Source of the DNA: Vibrio alfacsensis
GTDB taxonomy: Bacteria > Pseudomonadota > Gammaproteobacteria > Enterobacterales > Vibrionaceae
Assembly: GCF_003544875.1 (NCBI RefSeq)
Contig: NZ_CP032093.1
Span: 496,001-560,000 of the forward strand
DNA length: 64,000 nucleotides
Direction of reading: 5' to 3'
Shown: positions 53,973 to 63,459 of the stretch, piece by piece
Layout of the letters: each line of letters starts with the position of its first letter
How positions within the stretch are numbered: position 1 is the stretch's first letter
Notes under the pieces: model-generated
Told to the model about the DNA's origin: nothing
The model's database searches: none
Seen by the model: the letters and a program-made list of their open reading frames with translations, nothing else
Position numbers and translations under genes: made by a program

Positions 53973-54440
53973 ATGTATCAAAAGCGTCAAACGCCTACCT
54001 TATCGAGTAAAGAGGCGGCAATTCAGTTAATAAGCCGCCGTGATCATGGGCAATATGAGCTATACCAAAAACTTGCTTTAAAAGGTTACGAAGAAGCGGA
54101 CATCGAAGCAGCCATTAATTTTTGCCTCGACCACAACTATTTGGACGACTTACGTTATGCCAAAAGCCAAGTGCGTCAACACGTTTATAAAGGGCATGGC
54201 GAGCGCCGAATTCGTCAAGAACTCAATCAAAAACGTATCGCAGAATCGATCATTGATATGGCGATGGCAGAGGAACCACAAGACTGGTTTGAACGAGCAA
54301 GAATGGCAGCTGAGAAGAAATTCAAAGGAATCAAAGCCAAAGACCAGAAAGAGTACGCTAAACAGGTGCGATTTATGCAATATCGTGGCTACAGTTTTGA
54401 TCAAATCAGCTATGCGCTGAGCTTTGAGGGCGAAGATTAA
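53973..54440 (+). CDS. recX: Regulatory protein RecX
   Basis: Modulator that caps RecA filaments and inhibits strand exchange. It is 155 aa (E. coli 166). It consists of three-helix repeats with typical segments [35 protein letters not shown] and [23 protein letters not shown] precedes the ATG. Located directly downstream of recA. Confidence 0.95.
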   Translation: MYQKRQTPTLSSKEAAIQLISRRDHGQYELYQKLALKGYEEADIEAAINFCLDHNYLDDLRYAKSQVRQHVYKGHGERRIRQELNQKRIAESIIDMAMAEEPQDWFERARMAAEKKFKGIKAKDQKEYAKQVRFMQYRGYSFDQISYALSFEGED

Positions 54441-54582
54441 CGGTCAGTCGTTCAGACTGGTTTTTGTTTTGCTTTAAATTTTTTCTTCTAGCTCCTCTTT
54501 TCCGCAAGAAAACTAGTCGTAGCTGATTGCATGATCTACAATACGGCAAAATTCTAACTCGACTATTTTCAGGAAGAGCTGC

Positions 54583-57180
54583 ATGTACATGAGCACTGAC
54601 GAGGTTCGTAACGCGTTCCTCAAGTTCTTTGAAAGCAAAGGACACCAAATCGTAGAAAGTTCATCGTTAGTTCCACATAACGACCCAACACTGCTGTTCA
54701 CAAACGCAGGTATGAACCAATTTAAAGATTGCTTCCTAGGCTTGGAAAAACGCGCCTACACTCGAGCAACTACGGCTCAACGTTGTGTACGTGCTGGTGG
54801 TAAGCACAATGACCTGGAAAACGTTGGTTTCACAGCTCGTCACCACACGTTCTTTGAAATGCTAGGCAACTTCAGCTTTGGCGATTACTTCAAAGAAGAC
54901 GCCATTGCTTTCGCTTGGGAATTCCTAACAGAAACGCTTAAGCTGCCAGCAGACCGTCTACTAGTAACAATTTACGAAACAGATGACGAAGCATTCGATA
55001 TCTGGAACCAAAAAGTAGGTGTTCCTGCAGACCGAATTATCCGCATTGGCGATAAGAAAGGTGGTAAGCCATTCGAGTCAGATAACTTCTGGCAAATGGG
55101 GGACACTGGTCCTTGTGGTCCATGTACTGAAATCTTCTATGATCACGGTGAGCACATCTGGGGTGGCCGTCCTGGCACACCTGAAGAAGATGGTGACCGT
55201 TTCATCGAGATCTGGAACAACGTATTCATGCAGTTCAACCGTCACGCAGACGGCACTATGGAACCGCTACCAAAACCATCGGTAGATACTGGTATGGGTA
55301 TCGAGCGTATCTCTGCAATCATGCAAGGCGTTCACTCAAACTACGAAATCGATGTATTCCAAGCTCTTATCAAAGCTGCTGCTGAAGTGATTGGTTACGA
55401 AGACCTATCAAACCAATCGCTACGCGTTATCGCTGACCACATCCGTTCATGTTCATTCCTGATCGTTGATGGCGTTATGCCTTCAAACGAAGGTCGTGGT
55501 TACGTTCTACGTCGTATCATCCGTCGTGCAGTTCGTCACGGTAACAAGCTGGGCGCACAAGGTGCATTCTTCCACAAACTGGTTGGTGTACTAGCGGAAA
55601 TCATGGGTACGGCTGGTGAAGAGCTGAAGCGTCAACAAGCTGTGGTTGAAAAAGTACTGCGTATCGAAGAAGAAAACTTCGGTCGTACACTTGAGCGCGG
55701 TATGGCGATTCTAAACGAAGCACTAGATAACATTTCTTCGCAAGGAACGGACGGTAAAGTACTAGACGGCGAAACCGTATTTAAACTTTACGATACTTAC
55801 GGCTTCCCAGCTGACTTAACTAACGACGTTGCACGTGAACGTGAGTTTGCAATCGACGAAGAAGGTTTCGAGAAAGCGATGGAAGAGCAGCGTCAACGTG
55901 CGCGTGAAGCTGGTAACTTCGGTACTGACTACAACGCAGCAATCAAAGTTGATACGCAAACAGAATTCTGTGGTTACACAGGTACTAAAGGCTCTAGCTC
56001 TGTAGCGGCGATGTTCGTTGAAGGTAACGAAGTAGAATCTCTATCTGCTGGCGACAAAGCAATCATCGTGCTTGGTGAAACACCATTCTACGCTGAGTCA
56101 GGCGGTCAATGTGGTGACGCTGGTGAGATCCGCACTGAGTCTGGCGTGTTCCGCGTACAAGACACGCACAAGCTAGGCAATGCGATTGCGCACCACGGTG
56201 TGATGGCGGAGGGCGTTCTAGCGAAGGGTGACGAAGTCGCAACGATCGTTGACGCTGAGCGTCGCGCAGCTATCTCTCTAAACCACTCAGCAACGCACTT
56301 GCTGCATGCAGCACTTCGCCAATTGCTTGGTGAGCACGTTACGCAGAAAGGCTCGCTAGTAAAAGCTGACGGCCTGCGTTTTGACTTCTCTCACCTAGAA
56401 GCAGTAACGGCGGCAGAACTAAAAGAAGTTGAGCGCCTAGTGAATGCTCAAATTCGTCGCAACCATAAGATTGAAACCAATGTGATGGACATTGAGTCTG
56501 CTAAGAAGAAAGGCGCAATGGCATTGTTTGGTGAGAAGTACGATGACGAAGTTCGCGTACTATCAATGGGCGATTTTTCTACTGAGCTTTGTGGTGGTAT
56601 CCACGCTTCAAACACGGGTGACATCGGTCTATTCAAGATCACATCTGAAGGTGGTATCGCAGCTGGTATCCGTCGTATTGAAGCGGTAACGGGTGAAGGT
56701 GCGCTAGACGCAATCGAAGCTCAAGCGGCTAAGTACGAAGAGAAACTGGCTGAATCTGCGCAGAAAGCAAAATCTCTAGAGAAAGAAATCCAGAAACTAA
56801 AAGACAAGATGGCTGCAGCAGAAAGCGCAAACATCATGGGTAAAGTTCAAGATATCAACGGTACTAAAGTACTGATCGCAGCTCTAGAAGGCGCGGATAA
56901 CAAGAACCTACGTACTATGGTTGATGACATCAAAAACCAAGTAGGCAGCGGCGTTATCCTTCTTGCAAACGTGAACGATGACAAGATCGGCTTGATCGCT
57001 GGTGTGACGAAAGACCTAATCGGCAAAGTGAAAGCGGGTGACCTAGTTAAGATGGTTGCTGAGCAAGTTGGCGGTAAAGGCGGTGGTCGCCCAGATATGG
57101 CGCAAGCGGGTGGTACAGATGTTGCTGCACTACCGCAAGCGATTCAGTCTGTTCAGCCTTGGTTAGAAGAACGTCTATAA
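54583..57180 (+). CDS. alaS: Alanine-tRNA ligase
   Basis: Charges tRNA(Ala) and edits mischarged Ser/Gly. It is 865 aa (E. coli 876). The N-terminal class II catalytic domain begins [18 protein letters not shown]; the editing domain has the zinc site [12 protein letters not shown] and [11 protein letters not shown]; a C-terminal C-Ala domain ends with [26 protein letters not shown]; start 54583 or the in-frame ATG at 54589. The order recA-recX-alaS-(lysC)-csrA is typical of vibrios. Confidence 0.97.
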   Translation: MYMSTDEVRNAFLKFFESKGHQIVESSSLVPHNDPTLLFTNAGMNQFKDCFLGLEKRAYTRATTAQRCVRAGGKHNDLENVGFTARHHTFFEMLGNFSFGDYFKEDAIAFAWEFLTETLKLPADRLLVTIYETDDEAFDIWNQKVGVPADRIIRIGDKKGGKPFESDNFWQMGDTGPCGPCTEIFYDHGEHIWGGRPGTPEEDGDRFIEIWNNVFMQFNRHADGTMEPLPKPSVDTGMGIERISAIMQGVHSNYEIDVFQALIKAAAEVIGYEDLSNQSLRVIADHIRSCSFLIVDGVMPSNEGRGYVLRRIIRRAVRHGNKLGAQGAFFHKLVGVLAEIMGTAGEELKRQQAVVEKVLRIEEENFGRTLERGMAILNEALDNISSQGTDGKVLDGETVFKLYDTYGFPADLTNDVAREREFAIDEEGFEKAMEEQRQRAREAGNFGTDYNAAIKVDTQTEFCGYTGTKGSSSVAAMFVEGNEVESLSAGDKAIIVLGETPFYAESGGQCGDAGEIRTESGVFRVQDTHKLGNAIAHHGVMAEGVLAKGDEVATIVDAERRAAISLNHSATHLLHAALRQLLGEHVTQKGSLVKADGLRFDFSHLEAVTAAELKEVERLVNAQIRRNHKIETNVMDIESAKKKGAMALFGEKYDDEVRVLSMGDFSTELCGGIHASNTGDIGLFKITSEGGIAAGIRRIEAVTGEGALDAIEAQAAKYEEKLAESAQKAKSLEKEIQKLKDKMAAAESANIMGKVQDINGTKVLIAALEGADNKNLRTMVDDIKNQVGSGVILLANVNDDKIGLIAGVTKDLIGKVKAGDLVKMVAEQVGGKGGGRPDMAQAGGTDVAALPQAIQSVQPWLEERL

Positions 57181-57195
57181 TCATTTAAACATAAT

Positions 57196-57238
57196 TTACG
57201 CTCAATCAAGCTTGTTTGATTGAGCGTAATTTTTTTTT
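57196..57238 (+). terminator. Terminator of alaS
   Basis: TTACGCTCAATCAA and TTGATTGAGCGTAA form a 14-bp perfect stem with a 6-nt loop, followed by T9. Confidence 0.95.
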
Positions 57239-57379
57239 GGAACCAAGTGGTTTAATTGACGTTATCTTGACCAAGTTACCGATGTGATTTGGTTTTTGTT
57301 GCAACGACTGCTTATATCATTAGCTCACTAGAGTATGAGTAGTCTGAATGAGACTTTGATCTTGGGAAGGTGAAAACAG

Positions 57380-58663
57380 GTGAAAAAGCCCCTTATCGTG
57401 CAAAAATTTGGTGGAACCTCAGTCGGTTCAATTGAAAGAATCCATCAGGTTGCAGAACACATCATTAAAGCAAAGAATGATGGCAATCAAGTTGTCGTTG
57501 TTGTATCTGCTATGTCAGGTGAAACAAATCGCTTGATGGATCTCGCGATGCAAGTAGATAGCGTTCCAACCGCTCGTGAGCTTGATGTATTACTAGCTGC
57601 TGGCGAACAGGTTTCTATGGCACTGTTGGCGATGGCTCTCAATAAGCTAGGCTGTGCGGCACGCTCACTCACCGGAGCTCAAGCAAACATTGTGACGGAT
57701 AATCATCACAATGAAGCTACGATTACTCACATTGATACAACCGCAATTTTGGAACTGCTTGAGCAAGACCAAATTGTTATCGTAGCTGGCTTCCAAGGTG
57801 TGAATGAAAACGGGGATATCACCACATTGGGGCGAGGCGGTTCGGATACGAGTGCCGTCACATTGGCAGGTGCATTGAACGCGGATGAATGCCAAATTTT
57901 TACCGACGTTGATGGGATTTATACTTGTGATCCGCGAGTCGTAGAAAACGCGCAAAAAATGCCAGTGATTGACTTTCCATCAATGGAAGCAATGGCGAGT
58001 CGTGGCGCGAAAGTCCTACACTTACCCTCTGTTCAGTATGCGTGGAAAAACAACGTTCCTTTACGCGTACTGTCAACATTTGATGTCAATGAAGGTAGCT
58101 TAGTTAAAGGTGAATCTGGTCATCATGCGATCTCTGGTATCGCAATCCAACGAGATCTTGCCTTTATTGAAGTTGATAATGAACATTTATCTAGCGTGAC
58201 AAAACAATGTCAAATGTTAGGAATCGACATTTGGAATGTGATCGATGAAACAGAACGAACAGGTATCATGATAAAACAAGATGCATGTGCCAAGTTGGAT
58301 CTGGTGTTCAGCGACAAAATCCGTAATAGTGAAGTGGTAAGCATGCTTACTGCAGTCGGGCTAGAAGCCAATGGAATGGTAGAACATGCTCGTGATTTGT
58401 TAGCACAGCGAGACATTATCGTCAATTTCTGTGCAGTAGAAGCACTCACTATGATGCTGGTCTTATCCCCTGAAAATGTGGACTCAGCAGCAAATATTCT
58501 TCATGATGCTTACATTTCATCCAGTGAAGTATTGAAGATTCAGCAAAACATGCCTTTTAGGCTAATTTTCCGTAACAAGGTAGTTTACGAAAATATAACT
58601 TTGTTGGATAATAGCTTAGTAGCAAGAAAATTTAGAGATTACTCAAGGAGCAAAGAATGCTAA
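57380..58663 (+). CDS. lysC: Aspartate kinase (monofunctional)
   Basis: Phosphorylates L-aspartate, the first step to lysine, methionine, threonine and diaminopimelate. It is 427 aa with a GTG start. The N-terminal kinase domain begins [12 protein letters not shown] (the KFGGTS signature) and has [20 protein letters not shown] for ATP binding; two C-terminal ACT domains provide feedback control. No homoserine dehydrogenase domain. Inhibition specificity is not readable. The csrA start and its RBS lie inside its last codons (7-bp overlap). Confidence 0.88.
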   Translation: MKKPLIVQKFGGTSVGSIERIHQVAEHIIKAKNDGNQVVVVVSAMSGETNRLMDLAMQVDSVPTARELDVLLAAGEQVSMALLAMALNKLGCAARSLTGAQANIVTDNHHNEATITHIDTTAILELLEQDQIVIVAGFQGVNENGDITTLGRGGSDTSAVTLAGALNADECQIFTDVDGIYTCDPRVVENAQKMPVIDFPSMEAMASRGAKVLHLPSVQYAWKNNVPLRVLSTFDVNEGSLVKGESGHHAISGIAIQRDLAFIEVDNEHLSSVTKQCQMLGIDIWNVIDETERTGIMIKQDACAKLDLVFSDKIRNSEVVSMLTAVGLEANGMVEHARDLLAQRDIIVNFCAVEALTMMLVLSPENVDSAANILHDAYISSSEVLKIQQNMPFRLIFRNKVVYENITLLDNSLVARKFRDYSRSKEC

Positions 58664-58854
58664 TTTTGACTCGCCGTGTAGGCGAAACACTTATGATTGG
58701 TGATGAAGTTACTGTAACTGTACTAGGCGTTAAAGGTAACCAAGTGCGTATCGGTGTTAACGCTCCGAAAGAGGTTTCTGTTCACCGTGAAGAAATCTAC
58801 ATGCGCATTCAAGCTGAAAAGGGCAATGGTAACGTTGCTTCTGGTAACTACTAA
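58657..58854 (+). CDS. csrA: Carbon storage regulator CsrA
   Basis: Small RNA-binding dimer that represses or stabilises target mRNAs at GGA sites; controls carbon storage, motility, quorum sensing and virulence in vibrios. It is 65 aa. [18 protein letters not shown] and the C-terminal [16 protein letters not shown] with the RNA-contacting Arg are canonical. AAGGAG RBS lies within lysC. BarA (31974-34769), at the top of the same circuit, is in this window. A strong terminator follows. Confidence 0.98.
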   Translation: MLILTRRVGETLMIGDEVTVTVLGVKGNQVRIGVNAPKEVSVHREEIYMRIQAEKGNGNVASGNY

Positions 58855-58890
58855 GCCGCTCCTAGATATAGAGCTTAGTTTGAATGTAAA

Positions 58891-58916
58891 AGGCTAGCCA
58901 ATGGGCTAGCCTTTTT
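58891..58916 (+). terminator. Terminator of csrA
   Basis: AGGCTAGCC and GGCTAGCCT around AATG, followed by T5. Confidence 0.92.
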
Positions 58917-58950
58917 GGTTTTTGGTTTTTGGTTTTTGGTTTTTGGTTTT
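58917..58950. repeat. GGTTTTT heptanucleotide tandem repeat
   Basis: Four full GGTTTTT units plus a partial fifth, directly after the csrA terminator T run. The rest of the interval to the tRNA promoter (58951-59207) shows no gene or clear structure. Confidence 0.9.
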
Positions 58951-59207
58951 GCAATTTGTGAACTGAGAGCGATATTTTGGGTTGGGGAGCTCCCCGATCT
59001 AAGCGCCAAGAAACTGAAAGCGGTTTCTAGATAATTTTAATAGAATTTCGTTGAATTGTGTTGTTCGCAGATACTTGGGAATTAATGTTATTTTTAAGAG
59101 AAGACTCTCTTTTTCATCACAATAGAGTGATAAAGTTTGTTTTATGATCACTTTGATTAAAACCTCAACGCTTAAACGATTTTTGCGTTTTTTTTCAAAG
59201 AAAGTGT

Positions 59208-59235
59208 TTGACATATTTTCGGTAAAACGTAATAT
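59208..59235 (+). promoter_or_regulatory. Promoter of the tRNA cluster
   Basis: -35 TTGACA (59208-59213), 16-bp spacer, -10 TAATAT (59230-59235), followed by a GC-rich discriminator (GTGCCTCCGC), the pattern of stringently controlled stable-RNA promoters. The first tRNA begins 15 bp later. Confidence 0.8.
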
Positions 59236-59250
59236 GTGCCTCCGCAAGAC

Positions 59251-59342
59251 GGTGAGGTGGCCGAGAGGCTGAAGGCGCTCCCCTGCTAAGGGAGTATACG
59301 GTTTATCCCGTATCGAGGGTTCGAATCCCTCCTTCACCGCCA
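59251..59342 (+). tRNA. tRNA-Ser (GCU), copy 1
   Basis: 92 nt with encoded CCA. Acceptor GGTGAGG pairs with CCTTCACC-type 3' arm; anticodon GCT at 59285-59287; long variable arm (TATACGG / CCGTATC) typical of serine tRNA; TTCGAAT T-loop. Confidence 0.97.
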
Positions 59343-59378
59343 CTCTTGCAACGTTGAGAAATCAACACAAAAAAATGT

Positions 59379-59455
59379 GCGTCCTTAGCTCAGCTGGATA
59401 GAGTACCTGGCTACGAACCAGGCGGTCGGAGGTTCGAATCCTCCAGGACGCGCCA
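59379..59455 (+). tRNA. tRNA-Arg (ACG), copy 1
   Basis: 77 nt with encoded CCA. Anticodon ACG (its A is read as inosine after TadA action) decodes CGU/CGC/CGA. Lies between the two serine tRNAs. Confidence 0.97.
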
Positions 59456-59484
59456 TATCTCTTCGGAGATATAACAATGAAAAC

Positions 59485-59576
59485 GGTGAGGTGGCCGAGA
59501 GGCTGAAGGCGCTCCCCTGCTAAGGGAGTATACGGTTTATCCCGTATCGAGGGTTCGAATCCCTCCTTCACCGCCA
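59485..59576 (+). tRNA. tRNA-Ser (GCU), copy 2
   Basis: Identical by eye to the copy at 59251. A weak terminator-like GGCC-ATT-GGCC with T8 follows at 59587-59605, so the array may be two transcription units. Confidence 0.97.
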
Positions 59577-59662
59577 TTCATTGATTGGCCATTGGCCTTT
59601 TTTTTGTTTCGTAAGAAATAAAATGTGATATGCTTCACAGCTTCTTTAGCAAGAAGAACTGC

Positions 59663-59739
59663 GCGTCCTTAGCTCAGCTGGATAGAGTACCTGGCTACGA
59701 ACCAGGCGGTCGGAGGTTCGAATCCTCCAGGACGCGCCA
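59663..59739 (+). tRNA. tRNA-Arg (ACG), copy 2
   Basis: Same 77-nt sequence as copy 1. Its spacers differ from the regular ones further on. Confidence 0.97.
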
Positions 59740-59797
59740 CTATTTAATAATTCGTTTGATAAACGGGTTATACAAAGTAAAATATAAAGATTATTGC

Positions 59798-59874
59798 GCG
59801 TCCTTAGCTCAGCTGGATAGAGTACCTGGCTACGAACCAGGCGGTCGGAGGTTCGAATCCTCCAGGACGCGCCA
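59798..59874 (+). tRNA. tRNA-Arg (ACG), copy 3
   Basis: First unit of the regular 155-bp tandem series (77-nt tRNA plus a 78-bp spacer). Confidence 0.97.
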
Positions 59875-59952
59875 CTCTTTAGGTTTCTTCTTATATGATA
59901 GGAATCCTGATATTGATGCTTGTTGTTAAACAAGGTTGATGTCGAAAACTGC

Positions 59953-60029
59953 GCGTCCTTAGCTCAGCTGGATAGAGTACCTGGCTACGAACCAGGCGGT
60001 CGGAGGTTCGAATCCTCCAGGACGCGCCA
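59953..60029 (+). tRNA. tRNA-Arg (ACG), copy 4
   Basis: 155 bp after copy 3; sequence identical by eye. Confidence 0.97.
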
Positions 60030-60107
60030 CTCTTTAGGTTTCTTCTTATACGATAGGAATCCTGATATTGATACTTGTTGTTAAATAAGGTTGATATCGA
60101 AAACTGC

Positions 60108-60184
60108 GCGTCCTTAGCTCAGCTGGATAGAGTACCTGGCTACGAACCAGGCGGTCGGAGGTTCGAATCCTCCAGGACGCGCCA
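60108..60184 (+). tRNA. tRNA-Arg (ACG), copy 5
   Basis: 155 bp after copy 4; its upstream spacer has three or four substitutions relative to the others. Confidence 0.97.
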
Positions 60185-60263
60185 CTCTTTAGGGTTTCTT
60201 CTTATACGATAGGAATCCTGATATTGATGCTTGTTGTTAAACAAGGTTGATGTCGAAAACTGC

Positions 60264-60340
60264 GCGTCCTTAGCTCAGCTGGATAGAGTACCTGGCTACG
60301 AACCAGGCGGTCGGAGGTTCGAATCCTCCAGGACGCGCCA
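60264..60340 (+). tRNA. tRNA-Arg (ACG), copy 6
   Basis: 156 bp after copy 5 (one extra G in the spacer); tRNA sequence unchanged. Confidence 0.97.
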
Positions 60341-60418
60341 CTCTTTAGGGTTCTTCTTATATGATAGGAATCCTGATATTGATGCTTGTTGTTAAACAAG
60401 GTTGATGTCGAAAACTGC

Positions 60419-60495
60419 GCGTCCTTAGCTCAGCTGGATAGAGTACCTGGCTACGAACCAGGCGGTCGGAGGTTCGAATCCTCCAGGACGCGCCA
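60419..60495 (+). tRNA. tRNA-Arg (ACG), copy 7
   Basis: 155 bp after copy 6; tRNA sequence unchanged. Confidence 0.97.
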
Positions 60496-60573
60496 CTCTT
60501 TAGGTTTCTTCTTATACGATAGGAATCCTGATATTGATGCTTGTTGTTAAACAAGGTTGATGTCGAAAACTGC

Positions 60574-60650
60574 GCGTCCTTAGCTCAGCTGGATAGAGTA
60601 CCTGGCTACGAACCAGGCGGTCGGAGGTTCGAATCCTCCAGGACGCGCCA
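60574..60650 (+). tRNA. tRNA-Arg (ACG), copy 8
   Basis: Last tRNA of the array, 155 bp after copy 7; a terminator starts 7 bp downstream. Confidence 0.97.
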
Positions 60651-60656
60651 CTTATT

Positions 60657-60685
60657 AAAAGCCTCGCTTATTGCGAGGCTTTTTT
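60657..60685 (+). terminator. Terminator of the tRNA array
   Basis: AAAAGCCTCGC and GCGAGGCTTTT around TTATT, followed by further T. Confidence 0.92.
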
Positions 60686-60922
60686 GCATCTGCCTTCTCC
60701 AAATGTAGTTCTTGTTCTCTCTCCCTATGCTTTCTTTTGTGGCCGAATTTTGATGGATATCCACTTTGGATGTAATTCGCCTTTTCTCAATGCTTTTGTT
60801 CTAAGAAAACCGAAGTTATTCATGCCAACACATTGCGAAATAAAGAAAATTGACCTAATCGTTTATATACCCTGCACCCCAAGGTTACTTGGGAATAACT
60901 ACCATTAAGAAAGGATGCTTCA

Positions 60923-61918
60923 ATGATAGGTAAGATATTGATGAGTGGTGCGTTAGGAATGTTATGTGTGGCTCAAGTGGCCTCTGCTGCCGAAGGGGAT
61001 GATGTACCACAACGAGCACAAACGGTGGGGGATGTCATAGACCGTCCTGGCGTGCTTACACCGAAAGGAACGTGGTCATTCGACTCATCATTCAACTATA
61101 CGCAAAACTCCTCAAATAAGGTCTCTGTGGTTGGTTATACCGTGTTGCCAACGCTTATTGTTGGGCGTATTGAAGTGAGTGATGCTGATCGAACGACGAT
61201 GACCTTTGGTTTGACGACTCGTTATGGTCTTACTAATGCGACTGAGCTGGAATTTAGATTACCGTATGTTTATCGTAATGATCAGCTTTCAGTCCGTCCG
61301 ATTCAAGATGGTTCCAATGATGATGTGATTAACACGACGATTGATGGTGGTGGGTTAGGGGATCTCGAATTCGCGATACGTCACCAATTTAATTTTGAAA
61401 GCGCCCCTTATTGGATTGGTGGCTTTCGAGTTAAGTCGGATACTGGCCGTTCCCCTTATGATGTATCCATAGATCAAGGTAGTAATTCGTTCAGTGACGT
61501 GCCAACTGGATCCGGTTTTTGGAGCTTTGAGCCCAGTGTGACGATGATCTATCCAACCGCACCCGCCGTGTTGTTTGCTAATGTTAGTTATATTTATACA
61601 TTAAAGGATACGGTGTCGATAGGTGATTCCAAGGCTGATATCGACCTTGGTGATACCATTTCACTATCCGGAGGGATGGGGTTTTCTGTTAATCCTAGTT
61701 TGTCTTTTTCTCTAGGATTGAGTCATAAAACGATCTTAAAAAGTAAAATAAACGGGTCAACGTCGGATGAAGCAAAATTGCTTCAACTCGACTCATTCAC
61801 GTTTGGTGTTAACTATGCCTTCAACAAACAAACGTCAATTAATGTGAGTGCTCAAGCGGGATTAACCGAAGACACGCCAGATTTTCAGTTGACGATCCGA
61901 GTTCCGTACAACCTTTAG
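60923..61918 (+). CDS. Secreted outer-membrane beta-barrel protein (transporter-like)
   Basis: 331 aa. A signal peptide (MIGKILMSGALGMLCVAQVASA) precedes a mature protein of alternating amphipathic strands with aromatic girdles, ending in RVPYNL; this pattern fits an outer-membrane barrel of roughly 12 strands. Strand-like segments are seen at TWSFDSSFNYTQ, TMTFGLTTRYGL, LEFRLPYVYR, LEFAIRHQFNF and SFTFGVNYAF. It resembles proteins assigned to the MetA-pathway phenol-degradation (PF13557-like) barrel family, an assignment from memory. RBS AAAGGA is 7 bp before the ATG. It is convergent with the C39/RGG operon, and may be its secretion pore (FapF-like) or unrelated. Confidence 0.7.
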   Translation: MIGKILMSGALGMLCVAQVASAAEGDDVPQRAQTVGDVIDRPGVLTPKGTWSFDSSFNYTQNSSNKVSVVGYTVLPTLIVGRIEVSDADRTTMTFGLTTRYGLTNATELEFRLPYVYRNDQLSVRPIQDGSNDDVINTTIDGGGLGDLEFAIRHQFNFESAPYWIGGFRVKSDTGRSPYDVSIDQGSNSFSDVPTGSGFWSFEPSVTMIYPTAPAVLFANVSYIYTLKDTVSIGDSKADIDLGDTISLSGGMGFSVNPSLSFSLGLSHKTILKSKINGSTSDEAKLLQLDSFTFGVNYAFNKQTSINVSAQAGLTEDTPDFQLTIRVPYNL

Positions 61919-62175
61919 GGCAGGGAATGCTGCCATATCAAAATGGCTATGAATACGGCACTGACATCTCACATGTTGACATCTTACATATTAGGGCCTG
62001 TGAACGTGGATGCGAAGATAAAGAAAGGTAGCCGTGAAGAAAGGTTAGCTTGTTGCCCATCGTCTGAGGATGAACGGGGGTCGAAGTCGAAAGCTTGATT
62101 TGTCGCAGAGAATAAATTATCGCTATTATTCCCATTTGTTCAGTGATTTTGATTTATTCAGTGATTTTGATTTAT
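61919..62175. repeat. Interval with an 18-bp tandem repeat
   Basis: The convergent gap between the barrel gene and the reverse-strand operon. TTCAGTGATTTTGATTTA occurs at 62139-62156 and 62157-62174, and a third partial copy (TTCAGTG) starts at 62175, covering the stop codon of the reverse-strand gene (62176-62178). No terminator hairpin is evident for either gene. Confidence 0.7.
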
Positions 62176-62742
62176 TCAGTGGTTGAGTAAGGCATCTTCT
62201 AGTCGCTGATTATTTCGAATTTGCTGCATTACACCACTGACTTGGGCATCTATATCAACAAGTGTATTTAATCCGATTACGCTGTTATCGGTGGTGTTTT
62301 GAATGATGTTAATGATGCTTGAGTTGATAAGTTCAGAGCTGATAATGGTAGGACTCTGTGGGGCAGACATATCAGGGCTATTCGATGTACTGTCACCAAT
62401 AAGATTGCCATCGCCAAATTGAATGATATTTACGATACCTTGATCAAATTGTTCGCTGTTGATCGAACCAGAACCATTTATGGCGTGGATATTGGTAAGG
62501 TTGCCATTTTCGATGACTAAGTTCGCGATGGTGGTATTCAATAGACTTTCACCATTGATCGTTGTTGAGATGCTCAGGCCAATATTGATCACGTAGTCGT
62601 CTGCAATTTTAAAGCCGCCGCGATATTGAGATAAAGCCTCGTTTGTCACAGGCTTGAGTGCGTCAATCGATAAGCTATCTGCTTTAGTCAATAAACTTAA
62701 CATAGCGGTGATAAGTACCAGCGTTACTTTTATTAAGCTCAT
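62176..62742 (-). CDS. Sec-exported Q/N-rich protein with an RGG (double-glycine-like) motif
   Basis: 188 aa from ATG 62742, chosen because GGAGGT lies 8 bp upstream (the ATG two codons earlier is too close). No family recognised. Signal peptide residues 1-22 (MSLIKVTLVLITAMLSLLTKA), then a short segment with LSQYRGG at residues 37-43. The rest is rich in I, N, S, G and Q with repeated short modules (IVNIIQFGDGNLIGDS; IINIIQNTTDNSVIGLN), a beta-prone pattern like that of curli or Fap subunits. No cysteine. Last gene of the operon; 18-bp repeat over its stop. Confidence 0.65.
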   Translation of the reverse strand: MSLIKVTLVLITAMLSLLTKADSLSIDALKPVTNEALSQYRGGFKIADDYVINIGLSISTTINGESLLNTTIANLVIENGNLTNIHAINGSGSINSEQFDQGIVNIIQFGDGNLIGDSTSNSPDMSAPQSPTIISSELINSSIINIIQNTTDNSVIGLNTLVDIDAQVSGVMQQIRNNQRLEDALLNH

Positions 62743-62765
62743 GCCCATCTACCTCCGATGTTTGC

Positions 62766-63454
62766 CTATCTATAGTTAAAGTTCTCACCGTCAATAGGTA
62801 GAGAATTACTGAATACACCTAAAGATCCACGTTCGATACCGTTTCCCAGTGGTGGTGAATGGTAAATTGAAAACTCATCGTCAGTGATAAAACTGGTTCG
62901 CCCGATTTCTGCTTCATTTCTAACTAATAGCACAATGCCTTGGTAGTATTTTTCAAATTGATCGACTTTCATGACCATTGTGCCCCGAGAGGATCGCCCA
63001 ATATAACAGAGTCATTATTCATCCCCCTGATCACGACAAAATGCATGTAGCCGTCAAAGTTCACCAATGTGATGCCGGGCACCCCAAGCTTTTTTATCTT
63101 CTCTAACCCAATCTGAAAACCGTCAGAATTTAGACCGAGAGAAGCAAGATGGACTTTCATATCAAGAAGGGAGAATCCTTTTTCTTTGATTTTTTCTTTA
63201 TCACCTCTGTCGTACATACTTTGAAAAATCTGCTCTTCCGTAGATGGTGCTTTATAGTGGTAAGTCAACAATGAAGCCAGTGCAGCCGAGCCACAACTGA
63301 AGTCGTACTGTTGACGAAACACATCTCCAAACACAATTTCTTTGTAGCTCTTCACGGGCACAGAGTAATGCGCTCTATGAGGAAGAAACTCTAAAGCACT
63401 GGCCGATGCTGAAATTGCCAGCATCAGCCAAGTGAGGTTATGAACTAATTTCAT
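62766..63454 (-). pseudogene. Periplasmic C39-family cysteine peptidase with a frameshift
   Basis: The first part (63454 to 62969) has a signal peptide (residues 1-20, ending SASASA) and a C39 peptidase domain. Catalytic residues are in place: Gln48 and Cys54 in RQQYDFSCGSAALASLL, His138 in MHFVVIRGM, Asp154 in ILGDP. It then runs out of frame. The frame from 62978 continues the family's C-terminal part (MVMKVDQFEKYYQGIVLLVR). One extra T in GATCCTCTCGG (forward 62990) restores GDPSRGTMVMKVD and a 229-aa protein. C39 peptidases cut after double-glycine leaders; a stand-alone secreted form resembles FapD. It is flanked by two exported proteins with RGG motifs. Confidence 0.82.
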
Positions 63455-63459
63455 AGTAT

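Larger units (their letters stand above)
59798..60650 (+). repeat. 155-bp tandem array carrying tRNA-Arg genes
   Basis: Six tRNA-Arg copies are separated by near-identical 78-79-bp spacers that start CTCTTTAGG and end GTCGAAAACT (or ATCGAAAACT). Each spacer contains a small hairpin, CTTGTT-GTTA-AACAAG; in one spacer a C-to-T change turns a G-C pair into G-U, so pairing is kept. Confidence 0.93.

Noticed and set aside
59630..59929. Open frames on both strands through the tRNA array (repeated SLAQLDRVPGYEPGG and GASWRIRTSDRLVRS peptides)
   Set aside because: They are translations of tRNA-Arg sequence, a well-known false-positive class; same for the frames at 58999-59577 and 60202-60554.
59798..60650. 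155-bp repeats considered as an integron cassette array or CRISPR
   Set aside because: Each repeat contains a complete tRNA-Arg gene with encoded CCA; there are no attC-like cassettes, no unique spacers and no integrase or cas gene.
60684..60908. 74-aa frame before the barrel gene
   Set aside because: No ribosome site, no recognisable similarity and it begins inside the tRNA terminator.
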